Notes: a model not told the origin generated them from the sequence alone. A stretch of 64,000 nt of DNA from Mesorhizobium onobrychidis (GCF_024707545.1 NZ_CP062229.1:496001-560000), one strand, 5' to 3'; positions 1-9,574 are shown, numbered from the stretch's first letter. Program-made: numbers and translations.

Positions 1-439
1 CGTGCTCGATCTCGGCTTCGTCGGCGAGCCGATCGAGGTCGACCGCACGCTGCTCGACCTTCTGGCGCGGTCCGAAATGATCCCGGTGCTGGCGCCGGTG
101 GCGCCGGGCCGCGACGGCCACACCTACAACATCAATGCCGACACCTTCGCCGGCGCGATTGCCGGTGCCTGCCAGGCGACACGCCTTTTGTTCCTCACCG
201 ACGTGCCCGGCGTGCTCGACAAGAACAAGAAGCTCATCGATGAACTGACCGTGGCCGAGGCCAAGGCCTTGATCAAGGACGGCACGGTGTCGGGCGGCAT
301 GATCCCCAAGGTCGAGACCTGCATCGAGGCGATCGAGCGCGGCGTCGAGGGCGTCGTCATCCTCAACGGCAAGACGCCGCATTCGGTGCTGCTCGAACTG
401 TTTACCGAACACGGCGCCGGCACCCTGATCGTGCCTTGA
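1..439 (+). CDS. argB: Acetylglutamate kinase, C-terminal part (5' end outside window)
   Basis: This is the C-terminal half of N-acetylglutamate kinase, which phosphorylates N-acetyl-L-glutamate in the second step of arginine biosynthesis in the cytoplasm. About 145 residues are visible. They include the amino-acid-kinase stretch [14 protein letters not shown], the [12 protein letters not shown] strand-turn, and the [11 protein letters not shown] motif that lines the substrate and allosteric site, ending in GAGTLIVP as expected for ArgB. The reading frame is already open at base 2, so the true start lies upstream of the window. It converges on the Lrp-type gene. The identification rests on several family motifs and is secure. 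Confidence 0.95.
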   Translation, partial: VLDLGFVGEPIEVDRTLLDLLARSEMIPVLAPVAPGRDGHTYNINADTFAGAIAGACQATRLLFLTDVPGVLDKNKKLIDELTVAEAKALIKDGTVSGGMIPKVETCIEAIERGVEGVVILNGKTPHSVLLELFTEHGAGTLIVP

Positions 440-497
440 GCGCAGGCCGACACCTGGTCGGGCAGAAGTCCAGGGCGGCGCAAGCGCCAGGGCGAAC

Positions 498-974
498 TCA
501 TCGCCTGAGGTGCCCAAGCGGCACGTGGCCCGGCCCCTTGATGTTCTGCAGCACGAGCTGCGTGTGGACATCGCGCACGCCGTCGAGCCGCATCAGCCGG
601 TGCATGACAAAGGCGTTGAGCTCGTCGACCGACGGCACCATCACATGCAGCAGGAAATCGTAGTCGCCGGTCATCGTCCAGCACGACGACACCTCGTCCA
701 TGCGCTGCACGGCGGCGATGAAGGTTTCGGGCGAACCGTCGCTGTGGGTTACCAGGCGCACCTGAATGAACACTTCGACCATCAGGCCGATGGCGCGGCG
801 GCTGAGCACAGCGGCAAAGCCCTTGATGATGCCGGCGCTCTGAAGAGCCTCGAAGCGGCGCGCGCATGGCGTCGTCGAAAGGCCGATCTCCTGGGCCAGT
901 TCGGACACCGGCTTGCGCCCATCGCGCTGCAAGATATCGAGCATCTTGATCTCAAAATCGTCAAACTGAGGCAC
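498..974 (-). CDS. Lrp/AsnC-family transcriptional regulator
   Basis: This is a 158-residue Lrp/AsnC regulator: an N-terminal winged helix-turn-helix (LDILQRDGRKPVSELAQEIG followed by the recognition helix STTPCARRFEAL), then a C-terminal RAM ligand-binding and oligomerisation domain (TGDYDFLLHVMVPSVDELNAFV). I place the start at the GTG at 974 because the AGGAG at 982-986 is then 7 nt away; the in-frame GTG at 980 would leave a 1-nt spacer. It is divergent from phenylalanine hydroxylase across about 135 bp. Lrp-type activators next to aromatic amino-acid catabolic genes often respond to the amino acid, so control of phhA by phenylalanine or tyrosine is a reasonable inference. Confidence 0.88.
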   Translation of the reverse strand: MPQFDDFEIKMLDILQRDGRKPVSELAQEIGLSTTPCARRFEALQSAGIIKGFAAVLSRRAIGLMVEVFIQVRLVTHSDGSPETFIAAVQRMDEVSSCWTMTGDYDFLLHVMVPSVDELNAFVMHRLMRLDGVRDVHTQLVLQNIKGPGHVPLGHLRR

Positions 975-1109
975 TTTCACTCTCCTGCAGCTTTGCTGTG
1001 GTGGCTTTTACCTCAAATCGCCTGTTCGGGCCATCATCAAAGCGGATTTGCCTCACCGGACCCGGCTAAACTTTTATGATGTTAGTCGTGATTTCCAGGG
1101 AGAACAGCC

Positions 1110-1946
1110 ATGACGATGAGCGTTGCCGATTACGCCCGCGAATGCGCGGCGCAAGGCCTTCGCGGCGACTATTCGGTCTGCCGTGCCGATTTCACCGTGG
1201 AGCAGAGCTACAACTACACTGCCGACGAGCAGGCGGTGTGGCGTACACTGTGCGACCGCCAGACGAAGCTGACTAAAAAGTTGGCACACCGGTCCTATCT
1301 CGACGGCGTCGCCACGCTGGGCCTGCTCGACAAGATTCCGGATTTCGGTGTCGTCAGCGAAAAGCTGCGCAAGCTTACCGGTTGGGAAATCGTCGCCGTG
1401 CCGGGCCTCATTCCCGCACCAGCCTTCTTCGTCCACCTCGCCAACCGCCGCTTTCCGGTGACCAACTGGCTGCGGACGAAACAAGAGCTCGACTACATCG
1501 TCGAGCCGGATATGTTCCACGACTTCTTCGGCCATGTGCCGGCGCTGACGCAGCCGGTCTTTGCCGATTTCATGCAGATGTATGGCGAGAAGGCCGAGCA
1601 TCTGATCGCGCTCGGCGGCGACGAGATGATCAGCCGCCTCTACTGGTACACTGTCGAATACGGGCTGATCCAGGAAGCAGGCCAACCGCTGAAGGCTTTC
1701 GGCGCCGGGCTGATGTCGTCCTTTGCGGAACTTCAATTCGCGATTGAAAGCAAGGACGCGCACCATGTCCCCTTCGATCTGGAAACGGTGATGCGCACCA
1801 GCTACGAGATCGACAAGTTCCAGCGCGCCTATTTCGTGCTGCCGTCCTTCGACGTTTTGCGCGATGCCTTCCAGAACGTCGCCGAAATGGCAGCGATCAT
1901 CGGACGCCACAAGGGCAAGCCGCCGCTCGACCCGGCGAAACATTAG
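1110..1946 (+). CDS. phhA: Phenylalanine 4-hydroxylase
   Basis: This enzyme converts L-phenylalanine to tyrosine using tetrahydropterin, O2 and non-haem Fe(II). The 278-residue length fits bacterial monofunctional enzymes, which lack the eukaryotic regulatory ACT domain. The iron ligands are visible: two histidines in PDMFHDFFGHVPAL (around residue 140) and the glutamate in YTVEYGLIQEAG (around residue 185). A Shine-Dalgarno AGGGAGA lies 8-10 nt before the ATG. The divergent Lrp-family gene is the likely local regulator. No pterin carbinolamine dehydratase (phhB) adjoins it here, so cofactor recycling must be encoded elsewhere. Confidence 0.95.
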   Translation: MTMSVADYARECAAQGLRGDYSVCRADFTVEQSYNYTADEQAVWRTLCDRQTKLTKKLAHRSYLDGVATLGLLDKIPDFGVVSEKLRKLTGWEIVAVPGLIPAPAFFVHLANRRFPVTNWLRTKQELDYIVEPDMFHDFFGHVPALTQPVFADFMQMYGEKAEHLIALGGDEMISRLYWYTVEYGLIQEAGQPLKAFGAGLMSSFAELQFAIESKDAHHVPFDLETVMRTSYEIDKFQRAYFVLPSFDVLRDAFQNVAEMAAIIGRHKGKPPLDPAKH

Positions 1947-2188
1947 ACGCTGGGCGGCTCGGACGCTCCAGCCGATCGGCGCCGGCGATATTGGTGGCGC
2001 ACTGTGGCGACGATCCCTCGGCAGGCTGAGCCGGCCTTCTACACGCAGATGACCTTGCCGAGGTGGTCGCCCAGCCGGCAGGCCAATGCCAATTCCGTGC
2101 CAAAACCTAGCTGCACACTTTGCTTAAGCCGTGTAAGCGGCCCGGCTGCGCCCAAACAGCGTTAGGATTTCTTAATGAGCGAGACCGC

Positions 2189-2950
2189 TCAGGCCGCTTC
2201 GGAAATGTCCCTGTCCAGGATGGTGAGATTGCGGCCGCGATGCTTGGCCTGGTAAAGGCGGTGGTCGGCGGCACGCATCAGATCCGATACGCCGGCATCC
2301 TCGCCGCAGGTGACACCGCCGATGCTGACGGTGAGGGGTATGACCCGCTCATCGACGGGACGGAAGCGGATCAGCTCGACTTCACCGCGAATGCGTTCGG
2401 CGACGCGTTTGGCTTCCTGTTCGGTGGCGCCGACCAGAAACGCACCGAATTCCTCGCCGCCGATGCGGCCGATCACGTCGCCGCTGCGCACGCCGCGCTC
2501 GATCGCGCTTGCAATGAGGAGCAACGCCTCGTCGCCGGTCAGATGGCCGTAGCTGTCGTTGATGATCTTGAAGTGGTCGGCATCGATGATCAGCAACGCA
2601 CCGCGATCGGATTTACGCCGGGAGGCCTCGAGCGCCGCAAAGAAGCTCTCGCGGTTGAGCATGCCGGTCATGTCGTCGCGGCTCGCCTTTTCCGACAGGC
2701 GCCGATGCGCTGCGGCGAGCTGTGCATGAGCGCGGGCGAGGTCGCGATGGGCGCTTTTCAACCTCTCACCCTGCCAGAAGGTGTAGGCGCTAGCGATCCA
2801 GGCAAGCGCGAGCGGGCAGACCGTGGATGTCAGCCAGATCGTGCGGTTGAACGGGAAGCCGATTGCCGGAACGATGATCAGCGTCAACAAAAGCGAGATT
2901 GCGACGGAGGCGAAAGCGACGGCGGCAGACTTCAGAAATATGCGGCTCAT
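2189..2950 (-). CDS. Membrane-anchored diguanylate cyclase (GGDEF domain)
   Basis: A 253-residue protein with two N-terminal transmembrane segments separated by a very short loop (AVAFASVAISLLLTLIIVPA, then a second around residues 35-55), a coiled-coil linker (SAHRDLARAHAQLAAAHRRLSEKA) and a C-terminal GGDEF domain with the active-site variant RIGGEEF. It should synthesise cyclic di-GMP at the membrane. GGEEF is a functional signature. There is no RxxD inhibitory site at the usual position 5 residues upstream of it. The start is at 2950 because AGGGGG precedes it by about 8 nt; the longer in-frame start at 3058 would run into the promoter of the divergent HAD gene. The sensory input is not recognisable. 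Confidence 0.88.
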   Translation of the reverse strand: MSRIFLKSAAVAFASVAISLLLTLIIVPAIGFPFNRTIWLTSTVCPLALAWIASAYTFWQGERLKSAHRDLARAHAQLAAAHRRLSEKASRDDMTGMLNRESFFAALEASRRKSDRGALLIIDADHFKIINDSYGHLTGDEALLLIASAIERGVRSGDVIGRIGGEEFGAFLVGATEQEAKRVAERIRGEVELIRFRPVDERVIPLTVSIGGVTCGEDAGVSDLMRAADHRLYQAKHRGRNLTILDRDISEAA

Positions 2951-3111
2951 CGCTGGTTCCCCCTGAACCGTCTCTGTGCCAGCAAGCCCTGAATGCCACC
3001 TTTCGGCGATGCTTAAAATTTGAATCATGGCGCCATTTTCGCCACTCGCAACGCGCATAAGTTGTGGATAAAGCCTCTGCCAAAAGCATTGTTTCGTGCC
3101 ATAAGGATTGC

Positions 3112-3819
3112 ATGACCACGCTCCCGGATCCCGCCCGTTTTGCCCATGTCACCGACTGGGTGTTCGACCTCGACAACACGCTCTATCCGCATCATTCGAA
3201 CCTGTTCTCGCAGATCGACGTGAAGATGACCGCCTATGTCGGAGAATTGCTGACGCTGCCACGCGACGATGCCCGCAAGCTGCAGAAGGAACTCTACCGG
3301 GAATACGGCACGACGCTGAACGGTCTGATGGCGCGCCACGGCATTGATCCCGACGATTTTCTCGAGAAGGTCCATGATATCGACTATTCCTGGCTGGTTC
3401 CCGATCCCGTTCTCGGCACCGCCATCCGCCAGCTTCCCGGCCGCAAGTTCATCTTCACCAATGGCGACCGCAGGCATGCCGAACGCACCGCGCGCCAGCT
3501 CGGCATCCTTGACCATTTCGACGACATCTTCGATATCGTCGCTGCCGGGCTGAACCCCAAGCCGGCGCGCCGCACCTACGAGAAGTTTGCGGAACTCCAC
3601 GCCGTCACCGGCCACAATGCGGTGATGTTCGAGGATCTGGCCCGCAACCTGTCCGTGCCGAAATCGCTGGGCATGACCACGGTGCTGGTCGTGCCGCGCA
3701 ACTTCGAGCCGACCTTCTCGGAGATCTGGGAACGTGATCCGGCCAACGAGGACGATGTGGATTTCGTCACCGACGACCTTGCCGAATTCCTCACCGCGAT
3801 CGTCGACGTCACCGCTTGA
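3112..3819 (+). CDS. HAD-family pyrimidine 5'-nucleotidase-like hydrolase
   Basis: A 235-residue haloacid-dehalogenase hydrolase of the SDT1/pyrimidine 5'-nucleotidase subfamily. Motif I is VFDLDNTLYPH, where the DLDNTLYP form is characteristic of this subfamily. Motif II is FTNGDRRHA, and motif III/IV is KPARRTYEKF followed by VMFEDLARNL. It probably dephosphorylates nucleoside monophosphates or related phosphates in the cytoplasm. The ATG at 3112 is chosen because AAGGA lies 5 nt before it; an in-frame ATG at 3064 has no Shine-Dalgarno sequence. In rhizobia this gene commonly sits between argB and dapD, and the order here is consistent with that. The physiological substrate is not deducible. 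Confidence 0.88.
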   Translation: MTTLPDPARFAHVTDWVFDLDNTLYPHHSNLFSQIDVKMTAYVGELLTLPRDDARKLQKELYREYGTTLNGLMARHGIDPDDFLEKVHDIDYSWLVPDPVLGTAIRQLPGRKFIFTNGDRRHAERTARQLGILDHFDDIFDIVAAGLNPKPARRTYEKFAELHAVTGHNAVMFEDLARNLSVPKSLGMTTVLVVPRNFEPTFSEIWERDPANEDDVDFVTDDLAEFLTAIVDVTA

Positions 3820-3859
3820 GGCAGTTGCTTCGTGCAGCCGGATCGATACAGCCAGCGGG

Positions 3860-4699
3860 CTAAAGCTTGTAGAAGCGGCTGATGATCCCCCAGGCCTCGT
3901 CGGCGGTGTCGACGAAATCGATGATGTCCTGGTCGCCGGGGGTGATCGTGCCTTGCTCGGCGAGGAAATCGAGGTCGATCGCCCTTTTCCAGAACGCCTT
4001 GCCGAACAGGATCACCGGCACGCGCTCCATGCGGCCGGTCTGGATCAGGGTCAGCGTCTCGAAGAATTCGTCCATCGTGCCGAAGCCGCCCGGAAACACC
4101 GCGACAGCCTTGGCGCGCATGACAAAGTGCATCTTGCGGACAGCGAAATAGTGGAAGTTGAAACAGAGCTCCGGCGTCACATAGGCATTCGGCGCCTGCT
4201 CGTGCGGCAACACGATGTTGAGGCCGATCGACGGTGCGCCGACATCGTCGGCGCCGCGATTGCCGGCTTCCATGACGCCGGGTCCGCCGCCTGTCACCAC
4301 GACGAATTCGCGATAATAAGAGGTGGCCGACTGCTGCGAGCAGAGGCGGGCGAATTTTCGCGCTTCCTCGTAATATTTACTGTTTTTCTCGAGGTTCTTC
4401 TTCTGCGTCTCGTTTTTGGCTGCCCAGGCTTCACCGTCCGGCTCGGGGATGCGCGCGCCGCCGAACAGGATGACGGTCGAGCGGATGCCGCGCTCGGCCA
4501 GGATCATCTCGGGCTTCAACAGTTCGAGCTGCAGTCTGACCGCGCGCAATTCGCGCCGCGTCATGAAGTCGGGATCGTTCCAGGCCAGCCGGTAGGTCTC
4601 GGCACGCGTCTGCGGCGTGTCCGGCACGCTTTTCGACCGCTCCAGATCCTCGTCCGAATGCGGCAGCGGCGTCCACCCCGCCTTTTCCATAGGAGTCAT
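3860..4699 (-). CDS. LOG-family protein (cytokinin riboside 5'-monophosphate phosphoribohydrolase-like)
   Basis: A 279-residue Rossmann-fold protein of the TIGR00730/LOG family. The paired signatures GGGPGVMEAGNRGA and PGGFGTMDEFFE (PGGxGTxxE) are both intact. LOG enzymes hydrolyse N6-substituted AMP to release free cytokinin bases, and many bacterial members also act as AMP nucleosidases; older databases call them 'lysine decarboxylase'. It carries about 85 extra N-terminal residues relative to the compact form (about 190 aa), as in type II LOG proteins. It is divergent from dapD across 143 bp. Cytokinin production would be relevant to a plant symbiont, but that is inference. Confidence 0.88.
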   Translation of the reverse strand: MTPMEKAGWTPLPHSDEDLERSKSVPDTPQTRAETYRLAWNDPDFMTRRELRAVRLQLELLKPEMILAERGIRSTVILFGGARIPEPDGEAWAAKNETQKKNLEKNSKYYEEARKFARLCSQQSATSYYREFVVVTGGGPGVMEAGNRGADDVGAPSIGLNIVLPHEQAPNAYVTPELCFNFHYFAVRKMHFVMRAKAVAVFPGGFGTMDEFFETLTLIQTGRMERVPVILFGKAFWKRAIDLDFLAEQGTITPGDQDIIDFVDTADEAWGIISRFYKL

Positions 4700-4842
4700 A
4701 TTACCTACCCGTCCAATTATTCACTTGCGCCGTCCCGTGACGCAGCCGCGATTGACCCTCACCAAGCCTTCACATAGGGTCCGGCGACTTTCAAGACAGG
4801 TTAAGGTGCGGCCCCTTAACAGCTTGGTAATGGAGCGAATTC

Positions 4843-5697
4843 ATGTCGAAGCCCGATCTGGCGAGTCTCGAAAACACCATCGAAACCGCCTTCGAGGAAC
4901 GCGAGACGATTTCGACGGCAACCCGCGGCGCGACGCGCGACGCCATCCAGTCGGCGCTCGACCTGCTCGATCGGGGTATCGCCCGCGTTGCCGAGCGGCA
5001 GGCCGACGGCAAATGGCAGGTCAACCAGTGGCTGAAGAAAGCGGTGCTGCTGTCGTTCCGGCTCAACCCGATGGAGATCATCAAGGGTGGTCCCGGCCAG
5101 GCCGTGTGGTGGGACAAGGTGCCGTCGAAATTCGACGGCTGGAGCGCCATCGATTTCGAGAAGGCAGGTTTCCGCGCCGTGCCGTCGTCGATCGTGCGGC
5201 GCTCCGCCTATGTCGCGCCAGGTGCCGTGCTGATGCCGTCCTTCGTCAATGTCGGCGCCTACGTCGACAGCGGCACCATGGTCGACACATGGGCCTCGGT
5301 CGGCTCCTGCGCCCAGATCGGCAAGAATGTGCATCTGTCGGGCGGCGTCGGCATCGGCGGCGTGCTGGAGCCGATGCAGGCCGGCCCCACCATCATCGAG
5401 GATAATTGCTTCATCGGCGCACGCTCCGAGGTGGTAGAAGGCTGCATCGTGCGCGAGGGCTCGGTGCTCGGCATGGGTGTCTTCATCGGTCAGTCGACCA
5501 AGATCGTCGACCGCGCCACCGGTGAGGTCTTCTACGGCGAAGTGCCGGCCAATTCCGTCGTCGTCGCCGGCTCGATGCCCGGCAAGCCGTTGCCCAATGG
5601 CGAGCCCGGTCCGAGCCTCTACTGCGCCGTCATCGTCAAGCGCGTCGATGCCAGGACCCGCTCCAAAACCTCGATCAACGAACTGCTTCGCGATTGA
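4843..5697 (+). CDS. dapD: 2,3,4,5-tetrahydropyridine-2,6-dicarboxylate N-succinyltransferase
   Basis: This enzyme transfers succinyl from succinyl-CoA to tetrahydrodipicolinate in the succinylase branch of lysine/diaminopimelate synthesis. The 284-residue length is typical. It has an N-terminal helical domain followed by a left-handed beta-helix of hexapeptide repeats, visible from [20 protein letters not shown] through [11 protein letters not shown] to [13 protein letters not shown]. The ATG is preceded by GGAGCGAATTC. It opens a run of plus-strand genes that includes dapE, two steps later in the same pathway, about 2.7 kb downstream. Confidence 0.97.
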   Translation: MSKPDLASLENTIETAFEERETISTATRGATRDAIQSALDLLDRGIARVAERQADGKWQVNQWLKKAVLLSFRLNPMEIIKGGPGQAVWWDKVPSKFDGWSAIDFEKAGFRAVPSSIVRRSAYVAPGAVLMPSFVNVGAYVDSGTMVDTWASVGSCAQIGKNVHLSGGVGIGGVLEPMQAGPTIIEDNCFIGARSEVVEGCIVREGSVLGMGVFIGQSTKIVDRATGEVFYGEVPANSVVVAGSMPGKPLPNGEPGPSLYCAVIVKRVDARTRSKTSINELLRD

Positions 5698-5724
5698 TCC
5701 TTCGCAAAAAACGGACGCACCCGC

Positions 5725-6096
5725 TTGCTCGACAGACCTCGATTTCTATGGCTTTTCTTCAGCCTTTCCGGGCGAGTGAACCCCAGTGCCTACGTTTTGG
5801 CCGGTCTTTTGCCGCTCCTGGTTCAGCTTTTCCTGCTCTACCAGTTCTCGCGAACGCCGCTAGGCACTCCCGCAAGTCAGTACTGGGCGCTCGCCTGGTG
5901 GATCGCCGTGGTTGTCTCGACATGGTCGACCTTTGCGCTAACGGCGAAGCGGTTCCATGATTTCGGCAAGCCTACCTACTACGCATTGATCTCTCTCATC
6001 GTCGGCGCCATTCTCCTTATTATTTTGGCCTTCTTCAAAAGCGACCCCGGACCCAATCGCTACGGCAAACGCACCAATGCGCCGGCCGAATCCTGA
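5725..6096 (+). CDS. DUF805 membrane protein
   Basis: A 123-residue integral membrane protein of the DUF805 family. The N-terminus has the typical W-x2-F-FSLSGRVNPSAY pattern, followed by three hydrophobic segments (about residues 22-41, 50-69 and 82-103) and the conserved AKRFHDFGKP loop. The family has no established biochemical role. It begins with TTG as the first in-frame start after the dapD stop, 27 nt downstream and in the same frame as dapD. No convincing Shine-Dalgarno sequence is visible, so translation may depend on coupling to dapD. A later start is unlikely because the family N-terminus would be lost. Confidence 0.75.
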   Translation: MLDRPRFLWLFFSLSGRVNPSAYVLAGLLPLLVQLFLLYQFSRTPLGTPASQYWALAWWIAVVVSTWSTFALTAKRFHDFGKPTYYALISLIVGAILLIILAFFKSDPGPNRYGKRTNAPAES

Positions 6097-6117
6097 GCGC
6101 CGGTCGGGTATCTAGCC

Positions 6118-6840
6118 ATGCGCTACCGCACGCTTGATTCGAAACTGATCATCGAAACGGCCGAGCGACTGGAAAAACGCGTCTCCGAGCGTTTTCCCGA
6201 TGCAGGCTTGCGTGGCGTCGCCATCGAACTCGTATCGCTGTCGCGTGATCTGGCCAAGGCGGCGAAGGCGCTGGAAGCGCCGATCTGGTGGCTGCGCGGC
6301 GTCGTCGTCACCGCCATTGCCGCCGGCGCGCTGACGTTCCTGTTCGTCGGCACCATCCTGCCGCTCGGCCGTATCTCGGGCACCCACGATGCCATCCAGT
6401 CGGTGCAAGGCATCGAATCCTTGATCAACATGATCATCCTCGCGATGCTCGGCTTCCTGGCCCTGATCCGAACCGAGGAGCGCATCAAGCGCAAGCAGGT
6501 GTTTCGCAAGCTTCACGGCTTGCGATCGCTGATCCATGTCATCGACATGCATCAGCTGACCAAAGATCCGGCAGCGCTTTCAACCGATTTCAAGCCGACA
6601 TCGCATTCACCGGCACGCATAACCGACCGTGCCGATCTCGCCCGCTACCTCGACTATTGCTCCGAAATGCTGTCGATCACCGGCAAGATCGCCGCGCTGT
6701 TCGCCCAGTCGGTCAACGACAATGTGGTCGTCGACGGTGTCAACGACATCGAAACCCTGAGCTCCAACCTGTCGCGGAAGATCTGGCAAAAGATCACCCT
6801 GATCGACGGTTCGTTGCGGTCGGCTCGTCCAGGTACCTAA
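6118..6840 (+). CDS. Uncharacterised two-helix membrane protein
   Basis: A 240-residue protein that I do not assign to a named family. It has a charged amphipathic N-terminus (about residues 1-57), a hydrophobic hairpin of two predicted membrane segments (VVVTAIAAGALTFLFVGTIL and ESLINMIILAMLGFLALI), then a soluble C-terminal half with regularly spaced leucines. It begins 21 nt after the DUF805 gene, and codon usage matches the neighbours, so expression in the dapD transcript is likely. It has no signal peptide and no catalytic motif that I recognise. Confidence 0.7.
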   Translation: MRYRTLDSKLIIETAERLEKRVSERFPDAGLRGVAIELVSLSRDLAKAAKALEAPIWWLRGVVVTAIAAGALTFLFVGTILPLGRISGTHDAIQSVQGIESLINMIILAMLGFLALIRTEERIKRKQVFRKLHGLRSLIHVIDMHQLTKDPAALSTDFKPTSHSPARITDRADLARYLDYCSEMLSITGKIAALFAQSVNDNVVVDGVNDIETLSSNLSRKIWQKITLIDGSLRSARPGT

Positions 6841-6924
6841 GCTAATCTTAATCACCTTGGTCCAGCATGCACGTGGAGACTGTGCCGCCCGACACGGAGC
6901 ACTCGACTGGCACACGACGAACCC

Positions 6925-8094
6925 TTGGCCAACCCGAAAACGCGCGGAAAGCGAAGCGCCGGCGCGCGGCTGTTCGCCTGGTTTTCTTCACCGATGAGAG
7001 CGGAACCGGAAGCTGTCCGCGCGCGGCTTCTCGAGACCACCTTCGACCGCAAATTCGCCGTCCTGTTCGGCACAATCAGCGTCCTGGTGCTGGCAGTCAG
7101 CGCCGCGGTCGTCACCGGCGACCGGTGGCCGTACGCGTGGATCGCGGCCGACCTCATCCTGTTTGCCGCCCGCTTCCTGCTGATGCGGGAATGTGAGCGG
7201 GCCCGCAAGCGCGGGGGAACGGGGCCGCTGGCAGGCCTCATGGCCGCCGGGGGCCCATGGTCGGTCATTTTCGGCCTCGGCTGCTATGGCTGCGTCGTCA
7301 GCGGGCATATGGCGCTCGCCGTGCTGGCTGCCCTGAATGTCGCAGGCGTGGTCGGCGTGGTGTCGTCCCGCAACGCAGCGACCCCGCGCTACGCCATATT
7401 CGTCATGCTGGCCGTAAGCCTGCCTTTTCTGGTTGGCGCGCTGTTTTCTCCGGCGCCCGGAATGTCGATCGTCGTAATTCAAGTGCCGTTCTATGTGGCC
7501 GGCGTCATCATCGTGCTCCTTCAAAATCATGCGATCAACGCCCGCATGATCCGCGCCGAACTGGACAATCGCGATCTGGCGATCAAGGACGCACTGACCG
7601 GCCTGCCAAACCGCATCTTCCTTCAGGAGAAACTGCGCGGCATGTGCAGCGAGCTTGCGGCACCGGCCGCAAATGGCGGCAGGCCGTTTGCCGTTCTCAG
7701 CATGGATCTCGACGGCTTCAAACACGTCAATGACCGCTTCGGCCACGCGGTCGGCGACGTGCTGCTGCGCAAGGTGGCCGAACGATTGAAACGCGCTTTC
7801 CGGCCGGGGGATGTGGTCTTTCGCATCGGCGGTGACGAATTCGTCATCCTGCTGCCCGGCACATCCGAGATCGAAGCCACCTACCTGGCAAAGCGGGCCA
7901 TTGAGAAGATTTCGGTACCTTTCGACCTTGGCGTCGGCACCGCAATACCCATCGGGTTGAGCATTGGAAGCGCCTTCGCGCCTGCCGACGGCGGCGAGCC
8001 GGAAATTCTTCTCACCTGTTCCGATCACGCGCTCTATGAAGCCAAGCGCACCGGCAAGGGCCGTTACTGGGCGCATGTGCGGGCCGCGAACTGA
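6925..8094 (+). CDS. Membrane diguanylate cyclase (GGDEF domain)
   Basis: A protein of up to 389 residues with about five to six transmembrane segments in the first 200 residues and a C-terminal GGDEF domain. DALTGLPNRIFLQEKL opens the domain, and the catalytic loop RIGGDEFVILLPG is fully canonical, so it should make cyclic di-GMP. No partner sensor domain (PAS, HAMP) is apparent; the membrane part resembles a compact multi-helix sensor. The start is uncertain: TTG at 6925 gives the longest product but has no good Shine-Dalgarno sequence, and an ATG at 6994 is possible. It is the second cyclase gene within 5 kb, with a different membrane architecture from the one at 2189-2950. Confidence 0.85.
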   Translation: MANPKTRGKRSAGARLFAWFSSPMRAEPEAVRARLLETTFDRKFAVLFGTISVLVLAVSAAVVTGDRWPYAWIAADLILFAARFLLMRECERARKRGGTGPLAGLMAAGGPWSVIFGLGCYGCVVSGHMALAVLAALNVAGVVGVVSSRNAATPRYAIFVMLAVSLPFLVGALFSPAPGMSIVVIQVPFYVAGVIIVLLQNHAINARMIRAELDNRDLAIKDALTGLPNRIFLQEKLRGMCSELAAPAANGGRPFAVLSMDLDGFKHVNDRFGHAVGDVLLRKVAERLKRAFRPGDVVFRIGGDEFVILLPGTSEIEATYLAKRAIEKISVPFDLGVGTAIPIGLSIGSAFAPADGGEPEILLTCSDHALYEAKRTGKGRYWAHVRAAN

Positions 8095-8146
8095 CCCGAT
8101 CACGGGGGCCTTTTATCGCCTCCGTCCATCCAATATCCCGCCCTAG

Positions 8147-8272
8147 GCGCGTCGCGTCTGAAGCGATTCGTGCGACGCGCTTAAACCTTTGTTCTTATCC
8201 ATGTTGTTGTCCCAAAACTGCTGCGCACCCACGGGACAAGCCCGAGCGCATGCTTTGGGCGACATGCATTAG
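8147..8272. repeat. Palindromic intergenic mosaic element, copy 1
   Basis: A hairpin with arms GCGCGTCGC (8147-8155) and GCGACGCGC (8172-8180) is followed by a second block running from TCCATGTTGTTGTC to GGCGACATGCATT. The same two-block arrangement recurs at 17322-17425 after gdx, with clear base-by-base similarity (for example AAAACnGCTGCGCAC and CGACATGCATTAG). Elements of this kind are scattered between genes in rhizobial genomes. It accounts for much of the 278-bp gap before dapE. Confidence 0.8.
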
Positions 8273-8372
8273 GCCTGCGACTATACGGCATGAAAACCAT
8301 AATGTTGGCGGGATGGCTGGCCCTTATGTCTGCCCGTGACAGGCCTTGCGCTTTCGACTATCGCTTTTGCCC

Positions 8373-9572
8373 ATGACGTTGCCGACCGATCCCGCTGGAA
8401 ATCTCGCCGCCCTCATCCGCTGTGCCTCGGTGACGCCCATTGAGGGCGGGGCACTGAGCACACTGGAAAAAATGCTGAAACCACTCGGCTTTTCCGTCGA
8501 GCGCCCGGTGTTTTCGGAAGGAGGCACACCCGATATCGAAAATCTCTATGCGCGGCGCTCCGGCAACGGTCCGCACCTGATGTTCGCCGGGCATACCGAC
8601 GTGGTGCCGGTCGGCGACGAGACTTCATGGACGCATCCGCCTTTCGCTGCCGAGATCGCCAAAGGCGAGATGTTCGGTCGCGGTGCCGTCGACATGAAGG
8701 GCGGCATCGCCTGTTTCGTCGCCGCGGTGGCGCGCCATCTCGAGTCGAAAGGCGGCCTGAAAGGCTCGGTCTCGCTGCTGATCACCGGCGACGAAGAAGG
8801 GCCGGCCATCAACGGCACGACAAAGCTGCTCGAATGGGCGGCCGCCAAGGGCGAGAAATGGGACGCGTCCATCGTCGGCGAGCCGACCAATCCCGATGCG
8901 CTGGGCGACATGATCAAGATCGGCCGGCGCGGCTCTTTGTCCGGCAGCATCATCGTCAACGGCCGCCAGGGCCACGCCGCCTACCCGCAGCTTGCCGACA
9001 ATCCGGTGCGCGGGCTGATGACGTTGGTCGACGCCTTGCTGCACCCCGTCTTCGACAAGGGCACCAAGGACTTCCAGCCGACCAATCTGGAGGTGACCTC
9101 GATCGACGTCGGCAATCCGGCCACCAATGTCATTCCGGCGAAGGCGACCGCCGCCTTCAACATTCGCTTCAACGACACATGGACCGCCGAGACCATCCAG
9201 GCGGAAATCCACAACCGTCTCGACAAGGCGGCGAAGCGCAAGAAATACCGGACCGGCAAGACGACGCCGGTCGATTACGAGCTCGTCTGGCGCGACCGGC
9301 CGAGCCACGTCTTCCTCACCCGAGACGACCGGCTGATCGAAGCGCTCAGCGGTTCGGTCAAGGCGGTGATCGGCAGGAAGCCGGCGCTTTCCACCTCCGG
9401 CGGTACCTCCGACGCACGCTTCATCAAGGATTATTGCCCGGTGGTCGAGTTCGGGCTGGTCGGCAAGACCATGCACATGGTCGATGAACGCGTCGCGCTT
9501 GCCGACCTCGAGACGCTGACGCAGATCTATCAGCGCTTCATCGGAGACTGGTTCGAGCGAGACGTATCGTAA
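8373..9572 (+). CDS. dapE: Succinyl-diaminopimelate desuccinylase
   Basis: A zinc-dependent M20-family amidohydrolase that releases succinate from N-succinyl-L,L-diaminopimelate to give L,L-DAP for lysine and peptidoglycan synthesis. The 399-residue product shows the metal-site motifs [20 protein letters not shown] (catalytic and bridging Asp), TGDEEGPA (general base Glu and metal Glu) and a C-terminal histidine near GKTMHMVDE. The dimerisation (lid) domain lies between about residues 180 and 300. I use the ATG at 8373 rather than the TTG at 8346, because the M20 N-terminus begins here. It shares a pathway with dapD at 4843. Confidence 0.95.
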   Translation: MTLPTDPAGNLAALIRCASVTPIEGGALSTLEKMLKPLGFSVERPVFSEGGTPDIENLYARRSGNGPHLMFAGHTDVVPVGDETSWTHPPFAAEIAKGEMFGRGAVDMKGGIACFVAAVARHLESKGGLKGSVSLLITGDEEGPAINGTTKLLEWAAAKGEKWDASIVGEPTNPDALGDMIKIGRRGSLSGSIIVNGRQGHAAYPQLADNPVRGLMTLVDALLHPVFDKGTKDFQPTNLEVTSIDVGNPATNVIPAKATAAFNIRFNDTWTAETIQAEIHNRLDKAAKRKKYRTGKTTPVDYELVWRDRPSHVFLTRDDRLIEALSGSVKAVIGRKPALSTSGGTSDARFIKDYCPVVEFGLVGKTMHMVDERVALADLETLTQIYQRFIGDWFERDVS

Positions 9573-9574
9573 TC

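Noticed and set aside
1947..2188. Possible remnant of an oxidoreductase gene on the minus strand (frame ending in GDHLGKVICV before a stop near 2040)
   Set aside because: Only about 40 codons are open, upstream similarity could not be recognised, and the resemblance to dehydrogenase C-termini is too short to support a pseudogene.
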